Assembly: GCA_003576695.1 (NCBI GenBank)
Contig: QOZQ01000012.1
Coordinates: forward strand, 1-64,000
Direction: 5' to 3'
Length of the DNA stretch: 64,000 nucleotides
Source of the DNA: Taklimakanibacter lacteus
Lineage (GTDB): Bacteria > Pseudomonadota > Alphaproteobacteria > Rhizobiales > Aestuariivirgaceae
Both the position numbers and the translations under genes were made by a program. The notes under the pieces are model-generated. The model saw nothing but the letters and a program-made list of their open reading frames with translations, did not search any database and was not told the DNA's origin. Below are positions 44,431 to 55,750 of the stretch, piece by piece; within the stretch, counting starts at the first letter, position 1, and each line of letters starts with the position of its first letter.

Positions 44431-44867
44431 CGCCGCGCCGCCTGGTCGTCCTTGTCCTTGGCATCGACCCAGCGGGTCTCGCCGTCACTCGCCTCGAGCT
44501 TCCAGAAGGGCGCCTTGGTCTTGAGCCAGTCCATCAGGAACTCGCAGGCCTCGAAGGCGGCCTGGCGATGGGCCGAAGCGGTGATGACGAGCACGATGTC
44601 GTCGCCCGGAAGCAGCCGGCCATGGCGATGGATGACGAGGCTTGCCGCGATCGGCCAGCGCTTCTGCGCTTCGGCATCGATCTCGGCGAGCGCCTTCTCG
44701 GTCATGCCGGGATAATGCTCGAGCGTCATGGCATCGATCTCGCGGCCCTCGCTCAGCTCGCGCACCGTGCCAATGAACATCACCGTGGCGCCGCTTGCAC
44801 GATTGGCGGACTGGAACTGCCGCAATTCGGCGGCGGCATCGAAGGGAGCTTCCTGGATACGGATCAT
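44409..44867 (-). CDS. moaE: Molybdopterin synthase catalytic subunit
   Basis: The 152-residue MoaE converts precursor Z to molybdopterin with the sulphur carrier MoaD. Visible features are FIGTVRELSEGREIDAMTLE then HYPGM, the active-site region VIHRHGRLLPGDDIVLV, HRQAAFEACEFLMDWLKTKA and KAPFWK with the conserved lysine. ATG at 44867 gives standard length. No moaD lies beside it, so the partner is elsewhere. Confidence 0.93.
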   Translation of the reverse strand: MIRIQEAPFDAAAELRQFQSANRASGATVMFIGTVRELSEGREIDAMTLEHYPGMTEKALAEIDAEAQKRWPIAASLVIHRHGRLLPGDDIVLVITASAHRQAAFEACEFLMDWLKTKAPFWKLEASDGETRWVDAKDKDDQAARRWDRRHQ

Positions 44868-44924
44868 CAGAGCACCAGTTTGCCAAGAATGGCGGGGCGC
44901 ATCAATCGGGGAGGACTTCGCTCG

Positions 44925-44982
44925 TTGCGCGAGCCCCATCCGGCGCTGCGCGCCACCTTCCCCGCAAGGGGGAAGGAGGAAA
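44925..44982. repeat. Partial palindromic repeat (family B type)
   Basis: A half element with GAGCCCCATCCGGCGC and CCTTCCCCGCAAGGGGGAAGG between the AsmA and moaE genes. Resembles the right half of family B repeats; no left half is seen. Confidence 0.6.
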
Positions 44983-45006
44983 AGCGACATCCGGTGCTTT
45001 TCACCA

Positions 45007-46830
45007 TCAATCCGTCGAGCCGAGGCCGAGCTTGCGCAAGGCGGCATAGGCGGCGGCCGGGTCTTCCAATATGCCCGGCATGTCGGGATAGATCTGCGGC
45101 GCCGTCCATGGGCCCTTGACGTGGATGGCCACCGGGAATTTGGCGAATTGCGCCGTCGTGTCCGCGCCCGTGGTGACGGGAAGCTGCGGATCGACCTTGA
45201 GGTCGAGCGCCTGGCGCAGCAGGTCGATCTCACCCTTGCCGTTGAAGGTCAGAGCGGGGCCGGTCAAAATGAGATTGCTGGTCGCGGCGATGCCATCGGC
45301 GATCGAGAAGGTCGCCGACAGAGCGTCGAAGGCGGTGTTCGCGCGATCGTCGCGGTTCCAACCCTTGAGGATTTCGGTCGCCACCTTGGCGAAGCCCGCG
45401 GGCAGATCGACGCCGGTGAGATTTCCAGAAACCACGCGGAACGAGGCCTGGCCCTTCAAGGTGGAGATCATTTCGGCGAGCGACCTGCCGCGTGCCGTCA
45501 GCGCCAGGCTGGGCGACAGCTTGCCCTGCAGGTCGGCAAAGCCAAGTGAAGCGCTCAGCGCCTTGTCGGCGGCGAGGCCTTCGCCATTGACGCTGAACTG
45601 GAGGGCGGGCGTTTCGGACTTGCCGTCGACATTGAGGGCAAGATCGAGCGTGCCTTCCACATAGCTGGCCCGGGCGAGCTTGAGATCGAGAACGCCGTCG
45701 TTCAAGGCGACTTTCATCTGGGTGGGGCCGGTGCGAAAGGCGCCATAGGCGAAGGCATTGGTGGTGACATCGAGCGCCGCATCGAGGGTGCGCAAAGCGG
45801 AAAGATCGAGGGGGGCCTGCGACCAGGGCGCCGACAGGAAGGCTGCATTCGCCGGGCCAGGTGACGCGCCGTAGCGGCTGAGATCGATGGTGCCGACATT
45901 GACATGCGCCTCGAGCCTGGGCCGGTTCTTGCCGCGGATCATGCCGACATCACCCTGGCCACGCATGTCGTCGAGCGTGAACTGCGCATTGGCGAAAAGA
46001 AGGCCCTGGGCGGAAGAGTCGACGGCTCCCGCCAGCTCGAAGCGGGCACCGTTCATGCCTTCCGGCAGGCCGGCGCCGAACCATGAGGCGGCAAGCCCCA
46101 GATCCGTGCCCTTGATCTCGCTCTGGCCATCGAGCTCGAAGCCTTTGGCGAGCGCGGTGCGGCCGGAGAACTGGAAATTGAAGCCCGGCGCCTGCAAGGT
46201 GAGATCGGTGGGCGAGCCATCCTCGGCGACGCGCTGCGGCGATTTCAGGAACAGCGTGAAGGTGGCGCGCCGTTCGTTCCAGACGAAGGCGCCCCTGGCA
46301 TTCAGTTCATCGGCGGGGCCTGCGAGCGAGGCCGTCGCCTCGACATTGGCGAAGACCTGTGCGGCGCCGCTTCTCTCGTCGAGATAGGCGATGCGGCCAT
46401 TGACGATGCGAAGCGGGATGCCGTCCGGCTCGCCTTCGCCGGGCCTGGCGCCATAGTTCCAGTTGGCGCGCCCATCCGCACCCACCGCGAGATCGATGCT
46501 GGGCTCCTCGAGAACGATCTCGGCGATGCCATTTTCGCCGAAGCCCAGAAGGCCGTCGGCCGGCACGACGCGCAGCGTCGCGATATTGGCCAAGGTGGCG
46601 GAAGATGCGCCGCTGGGGGCGGGAATCACGACATTGCCGAAGGAGACGGAAAAACGCGGCCAGAAGGAAACGCCGGGCAGGCCCGATGTGGCGAGCCTGA
46701 TGCCGGTTTGGGTCTCCAGACGTTGCGCAAGGTCAGCCGACACCGTCCTGATCCGGCTGGTCACGAGAATGCCGGCCGCCACGATGATGAAGGCGGTGGC
46801 GGCGAGGGCGATGAGGATGGTCTTGCGCAT
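45007..46830 (-). CDS. AsmA-family protein
   Basis: The 607-residue protein has one N-terminal membrane segment (ILIALAATAFIIVAAGILV) and a long beta-rich periplasmic part with AsmA motifs such as GIRLATSGLPGVSFWPRFSV and the C-terminal LKGQASFRVVSGNLTGVDLP, VDPQLPV and VHVKGPWTAPQIYPD-like IHVKGPWTAPQIYPD. AsmA proteins help with outer-membrane assembly or lipid transport. It ends 140 bases before moaE and runs in the same direction. Confidence 0.9.
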   Translation of the reverse strand: MRKTILIALAATAFIIVAAGILVTSRIRTVSADLAQRLETQTGIRLATSGLPGVSFWPRFSVSFGNVVIPAPSGASSATLANIATLRVVPADGLLGFGENGIAEIVLEEPSIDLAVGADGRANWNYGARPGEGEPDGIPLRIVNGRIAYLDERSGAAQVFANVEATASLAGPADELNARGAFVWNERRATFTLFLKSPQRVAEDGSPTDLTLQAPGFNFQFSGRTALAKGFELDGQSEIKGTDLGLAASWFGAGLPEGMNGARFELAGAVDSSAQGLLFANAQFTLDDMRGQGDVGMIRGKNRPRLEAHVNVGTIDLSRYGASPGPANAAFLSAPWSQAPLDLSALRTLDAALDVTTNAFAYGAFRTGPTQMKVALNDGVLDLKLARASYVEGTLDLALNVDGKSETPALQFSVNGEGLAADKALSASLGFADLQGKLSPSLALTARGRSLAEMISTLKGQASFRVVSGNLTGVDLPAGFAKVATEILKGWNRDDRANTAFDALSATFSIADGIAATSNLILTGPALTFNGKGEIDLLRQALDLKVDPQLPVTTGADTTAQFAKFPVAIHVKGPWTAPQIYPDMPGILEDPAAAYAALRKLGLGSTD

Positions 46831-47015
46831 TCCGCTCCTTGCAGGAAATTACGGCGTGCAAGTCAAGAGTTGACTTGCAGGTCCATTCGGGGCCTTGGGA
46901 GCATGGAAATACGGCATGATCGTGCCATCCCGCATCTGGCTTGTCGCGGATGGACATGCTTATGAGGTCAGATTGTCGTGATTGGGGCCAATCACCGCGC
47001 GAGGAGGAGAAATCG

Positions 47016-48980
<1,965 letters not shown>

Positions 48981-48983
48981 ATG

Positions 48984-49164
48984 CCTCCCTCCGCCGCCGC
49001 AGGCGGGGAGGGTGGCGCGCGGAACGCGCGCCGGGTGGGGTGTCTATAAGGGGGAGATCCCTCCGACCGAGTGCTCAAATCGTCGACCGCCTTCTGGCTG
49101 AGAGACCCCACCCGTCCGCCCTGCGGGCGTCCACCCTCCCCGCGCTGCGCGCGGCGGAGGGAGA
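48984..49164. repeat. Palindromic repeat (family B, copy 2)
   Basis: CCTCCGCCGCCGCAGGCGGGGAGG hairpin-type arm at the left, GGGTGGGGTGTCT and AGAGACCCCACCC inside, and CTCCCCGCGCTGCGCGCGG at the right. Its left hairpin is empty for the nested module carried at 38715-38758. It lies between convergent genes. Confidence 0.85.
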
Positions 49165-49180
49165 TTGCATCCTTGCGCAA

Positions 49181-49876
49181 TCATGATTTGGGATCATGCG
49201 GCGGCGTGGGCGCGCCGATGACGGTGTTGGCGATCGTGTCGAGTCTATCGGCGGTGCCCTGCACCTGGCGCAGAAAGCCGATGACGGACAACAGCCAGCC
49301 GAATGTGCCAAGCAGGAACAGGACGAGGCCGATCAGCGATCCGAAGAGCCAGAAGAGCCCGATCGCCAGGATCTGCAGGGCCAGCGCGGTCAGGCTGACG
49401 GCGAAGGGCAGGAGGGCGGACAAAGCCGCGATGTCCAGAATATGCCAGTCGGTCTCGTTGCGCTTGACGTGGCGTTTCCACAGCAGGACAAGCGTGATCC
49501 CGCCGACGGCAAGCGCCAGGACGAAGACGCCCAGGGCAATATCCGAACTCGCGGACAGGATGTCGCGCAAGGTGGTGAAGGCGGTCACCGGATAGCGGAT
49601 CGGATTGATCAGCAGAGTCCAGTCGCAACCATAAGGATTGTCGCAGCTGCTCAACTGCCGGAAGAATTCCGGAACGAGAACGAAAGGCTGGATCTGGCCC
49701 AGATCGTCGACCATTTTCCAGGCGAAGTCTTCCAGCGATTTGGGCGAGACGCTGGCCAGCCATTGGCCGAGCAGCACGAGCACCACAGCAAGCCCGAGGA
49801 TCATCCATCGGCGCGGCCCGCCTCGCCCGAGCCCCGTCCGGCTCAGGAACCAGCGCCACAGTGGAATGCTGTCCAT
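49181..49876 (-). CDS. Hypothetical membrane protein
   Basis: A 231-residue protein with about four hydrophobic segments: WMILGLAVVLVLLGQWLA near residue 25, IALGVFVLALAVGGITLVLL near 113, and two adjoining helices near 150-205. A periplasmic loop holds CDNPYGC, two cysteines that could pair. No known family is recognised. GGGGAAG precedes the ATG, codon use is ordinary and it stands alone. Confidence 0.7.
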   Translation of the reverse strand: MDSIPLWRWFLSRTGLGRGGPRRWMILGLAVVLVLLGQWLASVSPKSLEDFAWKMVDDLGQIQPFVLVPEFFRQLSSCDNPYGCDWTLLINPIRYPVTAFTTLRDILSASSDIALGVFVLALAVGGITLVLLWKRHVKRNETDWHILDIAALSALLPFAVSLTALALQILAIGLFWLFGSLIGLVLFLLGTFGWLLSVIGFLRQVQGTADRLDTIANTVIGAPTPPHDPKS

Positions 49877-49937
49877 CGCGCAACTTCCCCTAGGTGAAGG
49901 CTAGGTTCCCGGTCAGGCCCCGTCAATGGGCGTGGGG

Positions 49938-50171
49938 TTATCGGACCGCGACCGTCTCGACCACCCATTGGCCGGAGCCCGGCATTGGCGAGCCGTCCGG
50001 CGCGTGGCTGTTCGCGTAGCGGTACGCCACGGTGAGAGACCGATCTCCCGCCCACACCACGATCGTGCCCGCGCCCATTTCTATCCGGTCGATCGGCTCC
50101 ATGAGCTCATGGGTCGCGTGCTGGATGGCCACACCGAGCAAGCGCGCTCGTTCAAATTGCGGTGCCATCAT
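49938..50171 (-). CDS. Small hypothetical protein
   Basis: A 77-residue soluble protein (FERARLLGVAIQHATHELME ... TIVVWAGDRSLTVAYRYANS). No family is recognised and no clear ribosome site precedes the ATG; a second ATG follows at once. The amino-acid pattern is protein-like rather than a shadow, but a chance frame cannot be excluded. Confidence 0.45.
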   Translation of the reverse strand: MMAPQFERARLLGVAIQHATHELMEPIDRIEMGAGTIVVWAGDRSLTVAYRYANSHAPDGSPMPGSGQWVVETVAVR

Positions 50172-50193
50172 GGGCGTTGAACCGCGAGCGATT

Positions 50194-50370
50194 CTCCCTC
50201 CGCCGCCGCAGGCGGGGAGGGTGGCGCGCGGAACGCGCGACGGGTGGGGTGTCTACACAAGCGAGATCCCTCCGGCGTTGAGTCCAATCGTCGAATCCTT
50301 CCCGGCTGACAGACCCCACCCGTCCGCCCTTTGGGCGGCCACCCTCCCCGCGCTGCGCGCGGAGAGGGAG
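50194..50370. repeat. Palindromic repeat (family B, copy 3)
   Basis: Very similar to 48984-49164: CCCTCCGCCGCCGCAGGCGG at the left, GGGTGGGGTGTCT/AGACCCCACCC inside and CTCCCCGCGCTGCGCGCGG at the right. Its hairpin is empty for the nested module. It lies between the PAS kinase stop and the small hypothetical gene. Confidence 0.85.
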
Positions 50371-50378
50371 ATGCGTGG

Positions 50379-52961
50379 TCAAACCGCGAGGACGCGCGTG
50401 GTCGGGAAGGTGATCTCGATCAGCGTGCCCTTGCGCGGCTCGCTCGAAATCTCGAACTGGGCGCGGTTGGCTTCGGCGAGCGCCTTGGTGAGCGGCAGGC
50501 CGAGGCCGGTGCCCGGCACGTTGCGGCCATCGGTGGTGATGCGGCGGAAGGGCTCGAGCGCTTCCTTGATCTCGGCATCGGTCATGCCGAGGCCGGTATC
50601 CTTGACGCGAAGCTTCAATTCGCCGGCCCTGGTCAGCTGGGCCGAGATGATGACCTGGCCGCCCGGATCGGTGAACTTGATGGCGTTGCTGAGCAAGTTG
50701 AGCATCACCTGGCTCATCGAGCGGTGATCGGCCACCACATTCGGCAGGTCATTGGGAATGGTCCGGCGCAGGATGACGCGCGCCGCGGTCGCCTGCTCCT
50801 GCACCATCTTGACGGCCTGGTCGATGATCTCGCCGAGCGCCACGGAGGTGAAATTGAGCTCGAGCTTGCCGGCCTCGACCTTGGAGAGATCGAGCAGGTC
50901 GTTGATGAGCGAGAGCAGATGCGCGCCGCTGGCATGGATGTCGTTCACATAGCCGCGATACTTGTCGTTGCGGATCTCGCCGAAGCGCTCCATGCGCATG
51001 ACTTCCGAGAAGCCCAGTATCGCATTGAGGGGCGTGCGCAGCTCGTGGCTGATCTTGGCGAGGAATTCGGATTTCTGCCGGCTCGCCTGCTCGGCGGCGT
51101 CCTTGGCCTCGCGCAACTCGGCCTCGGTGCGCTTCCACTGGGTGATGTCGCGCAAGACGGCGCAGAAGGCCGCGCCCGTCTCACGCGCGCGGTGCAGGCG
51201 CCCGATGGTGAGGAAGAGGGGAACCACGCCGCCCTGCTTGACGACCGCCGTCACCTCGCGGCCGTCATTGAAGACGGTGGCGAGGCCCGGCCCCTGGAGG
51301 GCGGACAGATAATCGCGCAGCACCCGGCGGCTCTCCGGGGCGAGCAAGGTCGCCAGAGGCTTCTCGAGCACTTCGGCGATGCGGTAACCGAAAATGGCCT
51401 CGGCGCCGGCGCTGAAGGTGCGGATATTGCCGGCGCCGTCGAGGGTGATGATGCCGTCGGCGGCGGTGTCGAGGATGTTGCGCAGCTCCTCATCCTCTTC
51501 GGCGTGATCCGCGTCGTGGCCGGTTTCCGTCACGGGCCTCGCGGCGACGGCTTCCGACCGGACCGGCTGCGGCGGAGCGGGCTCCGGTGCCGCGGCAACG
51601 GGATCGGGCGGCGGCTCGGCCTTCGGCAAGGTGGCGATGATCTCGCTCTTCGGCTCCTCGCGCTTGAGGGGCTGGCTTGCGATGGCGGATTTGGGCGGCG
51701 GAAATGCCGCGCGCGCCGGGACAGGCTCGGCGCGAGCGGGCGGCGGTGCCTGAGGTTGAGCCGCGGCCGGCTCAGCCGGGGCTTCCATCGCTTCCGGCAA
51801 TTCGGCGAGCGTCACCTGCAGCGCCGGGCCGCTGCGCCAGGCAATGGGCAGGGCGGTGAGATTGACCATGAGGCTGCCGCCATCGCCGGTCGCGAGCTTC
51901 GCGGCGCTGACGCCGCGCGGCGGCAGGCCGGAAAAGGCGATCCGCTCCTTCAGGCTGTCGACCGTCTCGAACCGCAGAAGCCTGAGTGCTGCGGGATTGG
52001 CATAGTGGATCTTGTCGTCCTGGACGATGATGACCGGATGGGCAAAGCTGTCGATCTTGCGGGTGACCACCGGCGGCAGGCCGGGCAGGGGCACCGGCAC
52101 GGCCTGGACCTTCACTTGTACCGGCTTGACGGCCTGCAGCCTGTCGGCGCGGATCGACTTGCCCAGCGCCTCGAAGGTATGGGCGTCCTGGGGCGAGAGC
52201 GCGGGCTCGCTCTTCGCGGGAACGGGCGCCGGCGCGGCACCCGACGGCGTGCCGAGACGACGTTCGAGGGCGCGCCGGTCGGTCACGTCCTCGCAGATCA
52301 GGAGCACCGCAGGGTCTTCGCCTTTTTCGGCCGGCATCTGCCGGGCGGTGAGGCGGATCTCGCGCTCGCCATAGAGCGTGTCGAGCTTCCTGGTCATGCC
52401 GAGCGTGCCGGCCGCCGCCACGCGGCCGAGGAATTCCTGTGCCGAGTCCGGCCCGCCCAGAAGGCGATGGGTGAAGCGCCGCTGCTCGGCAGAGAACAGG
52501 CGCTCGGCGGCGGTGTTGGCGAAAGTCACGGTGCCCTGCGCCAGGAGCAAAGCGGGGAAGGGCAGGTCGCTGAAAGCGCGCGCCAGCTCGCCCGGCTGGC
52601 CGGCCGTCTCCTCGGCCTGCGCCAGGCCCCGGATGAGAATGCCGGTGCGGCCATCCGGCAAGGCATGCAGGCCGCATTGGCAGGCAAGGGGCGTCAAAGC
52701 GCCGGTCGAGGGAAAATGCAGGAGCGTCTTGCGCAGCTCGTCGCGCTTCAGCCGGCGGGCCAGGGACCCCAGATTCTCCACCCCGGGCTCGGCGCGGTCG
52801 AAGGGGCGGTCGAGGAGATCGAAGAGGGTCTCGCCGCCGAAATAGGCTATTCCCGCGCTATTGGCCCAGACGATGCGCGCCCGCTCGCTGTCCCACAGCC
52901 AGCAGGGCTGGGGCAAGGCCCGTAAATCCTCGAGCGATGGCTGGACCGCCTGACTCACCAT
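50379..52961 (-). CDS. PAS-domain sensor histidine kinase, PdhS/PleC type
   Basis: The 860-residue soluble kinase has N-terminal PAS-like regions (QPCWLWDSERARIVWANSAG; ALLLAQGTVTFANTAAERLF; PVIIVQDDKIHYANPAALRL), an alanine/proline-rich linker near residues 390-490, a clear PAS domain (NILDTAADGIITLDGAGNIR) and a kinase core. The phospho-accepting His639 is in SHELRTPLNAILGFSEVM, followed by the PdhS-type ERFGEIRNDKYRGYVNDIH. N, G1 and G2 boxes (LLSNAIKFTD, VKDTGLGM, GTGLGLPL) are intact. PdhS/PleC/DivJ kinases control DivK and cell-cycle polarity. It stands alone with no response regulator nearby. Confidence 0.9.
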   Translation of the reverse strand: MVSQAVQPSLEDLRALPQPCWLWDSERARIVWANSAGIAYFGGETLFDLLDRPFDRAEPGVENLGSLARRLKRDELRKTLLHFPSTGALTPLACQCGLHALPDGRTGILIRGLAQAEETAGQPGELARAFSDLPFPALLLAQGTVTFANTAAERLFSAEQRRFTHRLLGGPDSAQEFLGRVAAAGTLGMTRKLDTLYGEREIRLTARQMPAEKGEDPAVLLICEDVTDRRALERRLGTPSGAAPAPVPAKSEPALSPQDAHTFEALGKSIRADRLQAVKPVQVKVQAVPVPLPGLPPVVTRKIDSFAHPVIIVQDDKIHYANPAALRLLRFETVDSLKERIAFSGLPPRGVSAAKLATGDGGSLMVNLTALPIAWRSGPALQVTLAELPEAMEAPAEPAAAQPQAPPPARAEPVPARAAFPPPKSAIASQPLKREEPKSEIIATLPKAEPPPDPVAAAPEPAPPQPVRSEAVAARPVTETGHDADHAEEDEELRNILDTAADGIITLDGAGNIRTFSAGAEAIFGYRIAEVLEKPLATLLAPESRRVLRDYLSALQGPGLATVFNDGREVTAVVKQGGVVPLFLTIGRLHRARETGAAFCAVLRDITQWKRTEAELREAKDAAEQASRQKSEFLAKISHELRTPLNAILGFSEVMRMERFGEIRNDKYRGYVNDIHASGAHLLSLINDLLDLSKVEAGKLELNFTSVALGEIIDQAVKMVQEQATAARVILRRTIPNDLPNVVADHRSMSQVMLNLLSNAIKFTDPGGQVIISAQLTRAGELKLRVKDTGLGMTDAEIKEALEPFRRITTDGRNVPGTGLGLPLTKALAEANRAQFEISSEPRKGTLIEITFPTTRVLAV

Positions 52962-53259
52962 ATCGCGCCGCCGGCCTTCCGCCGGCAGCCCCTCCCTGAA
53001 GCCTGTCCCGCAGAATCGCGAGATCGGCCAATTTGTTTATAAACCAATGCTAAATGGTTACAATTCATCAATCATTTGTTAAGCTTAACGGTTGTGCTCC
53101 AAGTCTACCGGGCGACTCACTTGGTTTCATCCGGGGAATGCCTGTTCTCCACAGGCTCTTGCTGCGTCGCAAAAATATGTTGCGCTGCACAAAGGCTCTG
53201 ACTATCTTGCAGGAGACGGTCACTGGCGGCCCCTTGGCCTGCCGACAAGGAGTTGTGAC
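52962..53259. other. Divergent intergenic region before the phasin gene
   Basis: About 300 bases without a gene. An AT-rich core near 53030-53095 includes TTTATAAACC and the palindrome TTAAGCTTAA (53079-53088), likely promoter DNA for the phasin and kinase genes; no unambiguous -35/-10 pair was assigned. Confidence 0.45.
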
Positions 53260-53700
53260 ATGAGCAAGAAGCTGAAAGTCGTCGCGACGGCTGCCGAGAT
53301 GCCGGCCGAGGTCACCGAATTCGCCCAGAAGTCGGTCGATCAGGCACAGGCCGCCTTCGACAAGGCGAGCGACCTCGCCCATTCGAACATGCAGTATTTC
53401 GACGCGGCCGCCGGCGCCTTCAAGGCGCGGACCGCCGATATCCAGCTCAAGGCGATGGAAATCGCCCAGATCAACATGAATTCCGCATTCACCTTCGTGC
53501 GCAAGGCTTTCGCGGTGAAGGACCCGACCGCGCTCATGGCGCTGCACCAGGAATTCGCGCGCGACCAGTTCGCCGCCTTTTCGCGCCAGGCGAGCGAGCT
53601 CAACGAGCTTTCGGTGCTGCTGGCCCAGGAAACGGTGAAGCCGGTGCAAGAGGGCGTCATCAAGTCTTTCGGCGATCTCGGCAAGACGATCGCCGCCTGA
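53260..53700 (+). CDS. Phasin family protein
   Basis: The 146-residue amphipathic helical protein (AEMPAEVTEFAQKSVDQAQA, then NMQYFDAAAGAFKARTADIQ and AAFSRQASELNELSVLLAQ) matches the phasin_2 family, which coats polyhydroxyalkanoate granules. AAGGAG precedes the ATG by eight bases. It is a single-gene unit with a strong terminator and presumably high expression. Acetoacetyl-CoA synthetase at 47016 belongs to the same carbon-storage economy. Confidence 0.92.
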   Translation: MSKKLKVVATAAEMPAEVTEFAQKSVDQAQAAFDKASDLAHSNMQYFDAAAGAFKARTADIQLKAMEIAQINMNSAFTFVRKAFAVKDPTALMALHQEFARDQFAAFSRQASELNELSVLLAQETVKPVQEGVIKSFGDLGKTIAA

Positions 53701-53723
53701 TCGCGAGCCGATTTCCGCAGAAG

Positions 53724-53751
53724 AGGCCTGCTCATGCGAGCAGGCCTTTTT
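53724..53751 (+). terminator. Rho-independent terminator of the phasin gene
   Basis: A perfect 10-bp stem AGGCCTGCTC (53724-53733) and GAGCAGGCCT (53738-53747) with loop ATGC is followed by TTTT. It lies 23 bases after the phasin stop. Confidence 0.93.
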
Positions 53752-53816
53752 CCTGTCCGGCGGGCTTGAATTGCGCCAGGCTTCGGACTAGGTTGCGCTC
53801 CGTTTTTGGAGCCTGT

Positions 53817-53893
53817 GCAGCTGTAGCTCAGTTGGTTAGAGCGTCGGATTGTGGATCCGAAGGTCCCTGGTTCGAGGCCAGGCAGCTGTACCA
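53817..53893 (+). tRNA. tRNA-His (anticodon GTG), alphaproteobacterial form without G-1
   Basis: The cloverleaf folds with acceptor GCAGCTG/CAGCTGT, D-arm GCTC/GAGC, anticodon stem TCGGA/TCCGA with loop TTGTGGA (anticodon GTG), and T-arm CCTGG/CCAGG. Discriminator is A73 and CCA is encoded. The base before G1 is T, so the usual G-1:C73 pair is absent. Confidence 0.96.
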
Positions 53894-53917
53894 TCTCCGA
53901 TACTTATCGGAGCTCCC

Positions 53918-54226
53918 TTACCGGTCCTTTCGCAGATTGCCCTGGACAGCGATGACGAGCCGGACAAGCGCATAGACGAAATAGGTGTAGGCGGCGAACA
54001 GGAGAGCGCCCTGCCAGATCTGCGTGCCCACATCGATGCCCACGCGCTGCCAGTGCTTGTAGAGGATCAGGGCTGAAACGCCATCCGCGACCAGCGCCAC
54101 GATCGCCGGCATCCACCATGATCCCCGCCACATGCTCAGGAAGAACGTCATCACGATCATCACGAGCGTTATGGGACTTTCGAGCATCGTTCGAAGCGTT
54201 TCGACTATCGATCCAACGCGGTCCAT
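53918..54226 (-). CDS. Small membrane protein, hypothetical
   Basis: A 102-residue protein with three hydrophobic stretches (LVMIVMTFFLSMW, WMPAIVALVADGVSALILY and GALLFAAYTYFVYALVRLVI). No family is recognised. AGGTGAGG lies 8-10 bases upstream of the ATG, supporting translation. It is convergent with tRNA-His. Confidence 0.7.
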   Translation of the reverse strand: MDRVGSIVETLRTMLESPITLVMIVMTFFLSMWRGSWWMPAIVALVADGVSALILYKHWQRVGIDVGTQIWQGALLFAAYTYFVYALVRLVIAVQGNLRKDR

Positions 54227-54424
54227 CCTGGCGCCTCACCTCATCTGTCGTCCGCGGCCGTGCCGCCCGGGCAGCACAATCACATAGTCGATCGCGGCAA
54301 AGGGGGGAAGCCTCGGGGGCCAGGCAGCAGCCGATCAAGGCTTGCGCACCTCCCGGGCCTCGTCTAGTCGGAATGAAAACCATCTGATCCGGCCTGAAAG
54401 CCCGGAAAAAGCGAGGCGGTTGCC

Positions 54425-55750
54425 ATGAAGATTGCGGTGATCGGGGCAGGCTATGTCGGGCTTGTTTCCGGTGCTTGTCTTGCCGAATTCGGCTTCGATG
54501 TGTTCTGCGTCGACCAGGACGCAAGACGCGTCAATGATCTCAATGCCGGCCGCATGCCCATCCATGAAGCGGGGCTCGACACGCTCGTGCATGCCAATCA
54601 GCGGGCCGGCCGGCTGCATTTCACAGGCGACCTCAAATCGGCCGTCGCCGGGGCGGAGGCGGTGTTCATCGCGGTCTCGACGCCGACACGGCGCGGCGAT
54701 GATGCCGCCGATCTCGCTTATGTGCAGCAGGCGGCGGACCAGATCGCCGCGGCGCTCGACGGGTATAGCGTGATCATCACCAAATCGACGGTGCCGGTCG
54801 GCACGGCGCGCATGCTCAAGGCGCGGATAAAGGCGGCGCGGCCCGATGTGGAATTCGATATGGCCGCCAACCCGGAATTCCTGCGCGAAGGATCGGCGGT
54901 CGATGATTTCCTGCGCCCCGACCGCATCGTCGTCGGCAGCGAGTCGAAGCGCGCCCAGGAGACCTTGCGCAAGATCTACCAGCCGATCACGGTGACCGGG
55001 GCGCCGCTGCTGTTCACCGATTTCGAATCGGCCGAGCTCATCAAATATGCCGCCAATGGCTATCTGGCGATGCGGCTAGCCTTCATCAACCAGCTTGCCG
55101 ATCTGTGCGAGAAAGTCGGCGGCGACATCGCGGTCGTTGCCCAGGGCATCGGCCATGACAAGCGCATCGGCCATCACTACCTGCATCCGGGGCCGGGCTT
55201 CGGCGGCTCCTGCTTTCCCAAGGACTCACGCGCCCTCGCCGCCACGGCGCGCGAGGCGGGGTCCCCGTTCAGCCTCATCGAGGCGGTGGTCGGCGCCAAT
55301 GACAAGCGCAAGGCCGGGCTTTTCGACCGCGTGCAACGCATGCTGGGGGGATCGCTGGCCGGCAAGAGGATCGCGGTGCTGGGGCTGGCCTTCAAGGCCG
55401 ATACGGATGACCTGCGCGATGCCCCGGCACTCGACCTGGTGCCGGCGCTCACCTCGGCCAAAGCCTCCGTCGTCGCCTTTGATCCGGTGGTCAAGGCGAA
55501 TGGAACGCCGGCCTTTGCCGGCATCGATTGGGCACAGAACGCCTATGAGGCGGCCGAGGGCGCCGATGCGGTGATCGTGCTCACCGAATGGAACGAGTTT
55601 CGCGGCCTCGATCTCGCGAAGCTTGCCGGCGTCATGAAGGCGCCGGTGATGATCGACCTGCGCAATCTCTATTCCACCGCCGACATCGCGAGAACGCCCT
55701 TCACCTATCACAGCATCGGCCGCAAGGTCGTAAAGGCGATCACGCCTTGA
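54425..55750 (+). CDS. UDP-glucose 6-dehydrogenase
   Basis: The 441-residue enzyme oxidises UDP-glucose to UDP-glucuronate with two NAD. Visible are the N-terminal IAVIGAGYVGLVSGACLAEF motif, TKSTVPVGT, the NPEFLREGSAVDDF block, ELIKYAANGYLAMRLAFIN, and the catalytic cysteine in GPGFGGSCFPKD. Length is normal for class Ugd. It converges with and overlaps by 11 bases the next nucleotide-sugar dehydrogenase, and opens a surface-polysaccharide region. Confidence 0.95.
   Translation: MKIAVIGAGYVGLVSGACLAEFGFDVFCVDQDARRVNDLNAGRMPIHEAGLDTLVHANQRAGRLHFTGDLKSAVAGAEAVFIAVSTPTRRGDDAADLAYVQQAADQIAAALDGYSVIITKSTVPVGTARMLKARIKAARPDVEFDMAANPEFLREGSAVDDFLRPDRIVVGSESKRAQETLRKIYQPITVTGAPLLFTDFESAELIKYAANGYLAMRLAFINQLADLCEKVGGDIAVVAQGIGHDKRIGHHYLHPGPGFGGSCFPKDSRALAATAREAGSPFSLIEAVVGANDKRKAGLFDRVQRMLGGSLAGKRIAVLGLAFKADTDDLRDAPALDLVPALTSAKASVVAFDPVVKANGTPAFAGIDWAQNAYEAAEGADAVIVLTEWNEFRGLDLAKLAGVMKAPVMIDLRNLYSTADIARTPFTYHSIGRKVVKAITP

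Noticed and set aside
44409..45233. A longer moaE frame starting at 45233
   Set aside because: The added part runs through a repeat and the antisense of the AsmA gene; ATG at 44867 gives the family length.
53904..54524. A 206-residue reading frame over the small membrane protein gene
   Set aside because: It is a shadow in another frame rich in arginine; the 102-residue frame has membrane segments and a ribosome site.
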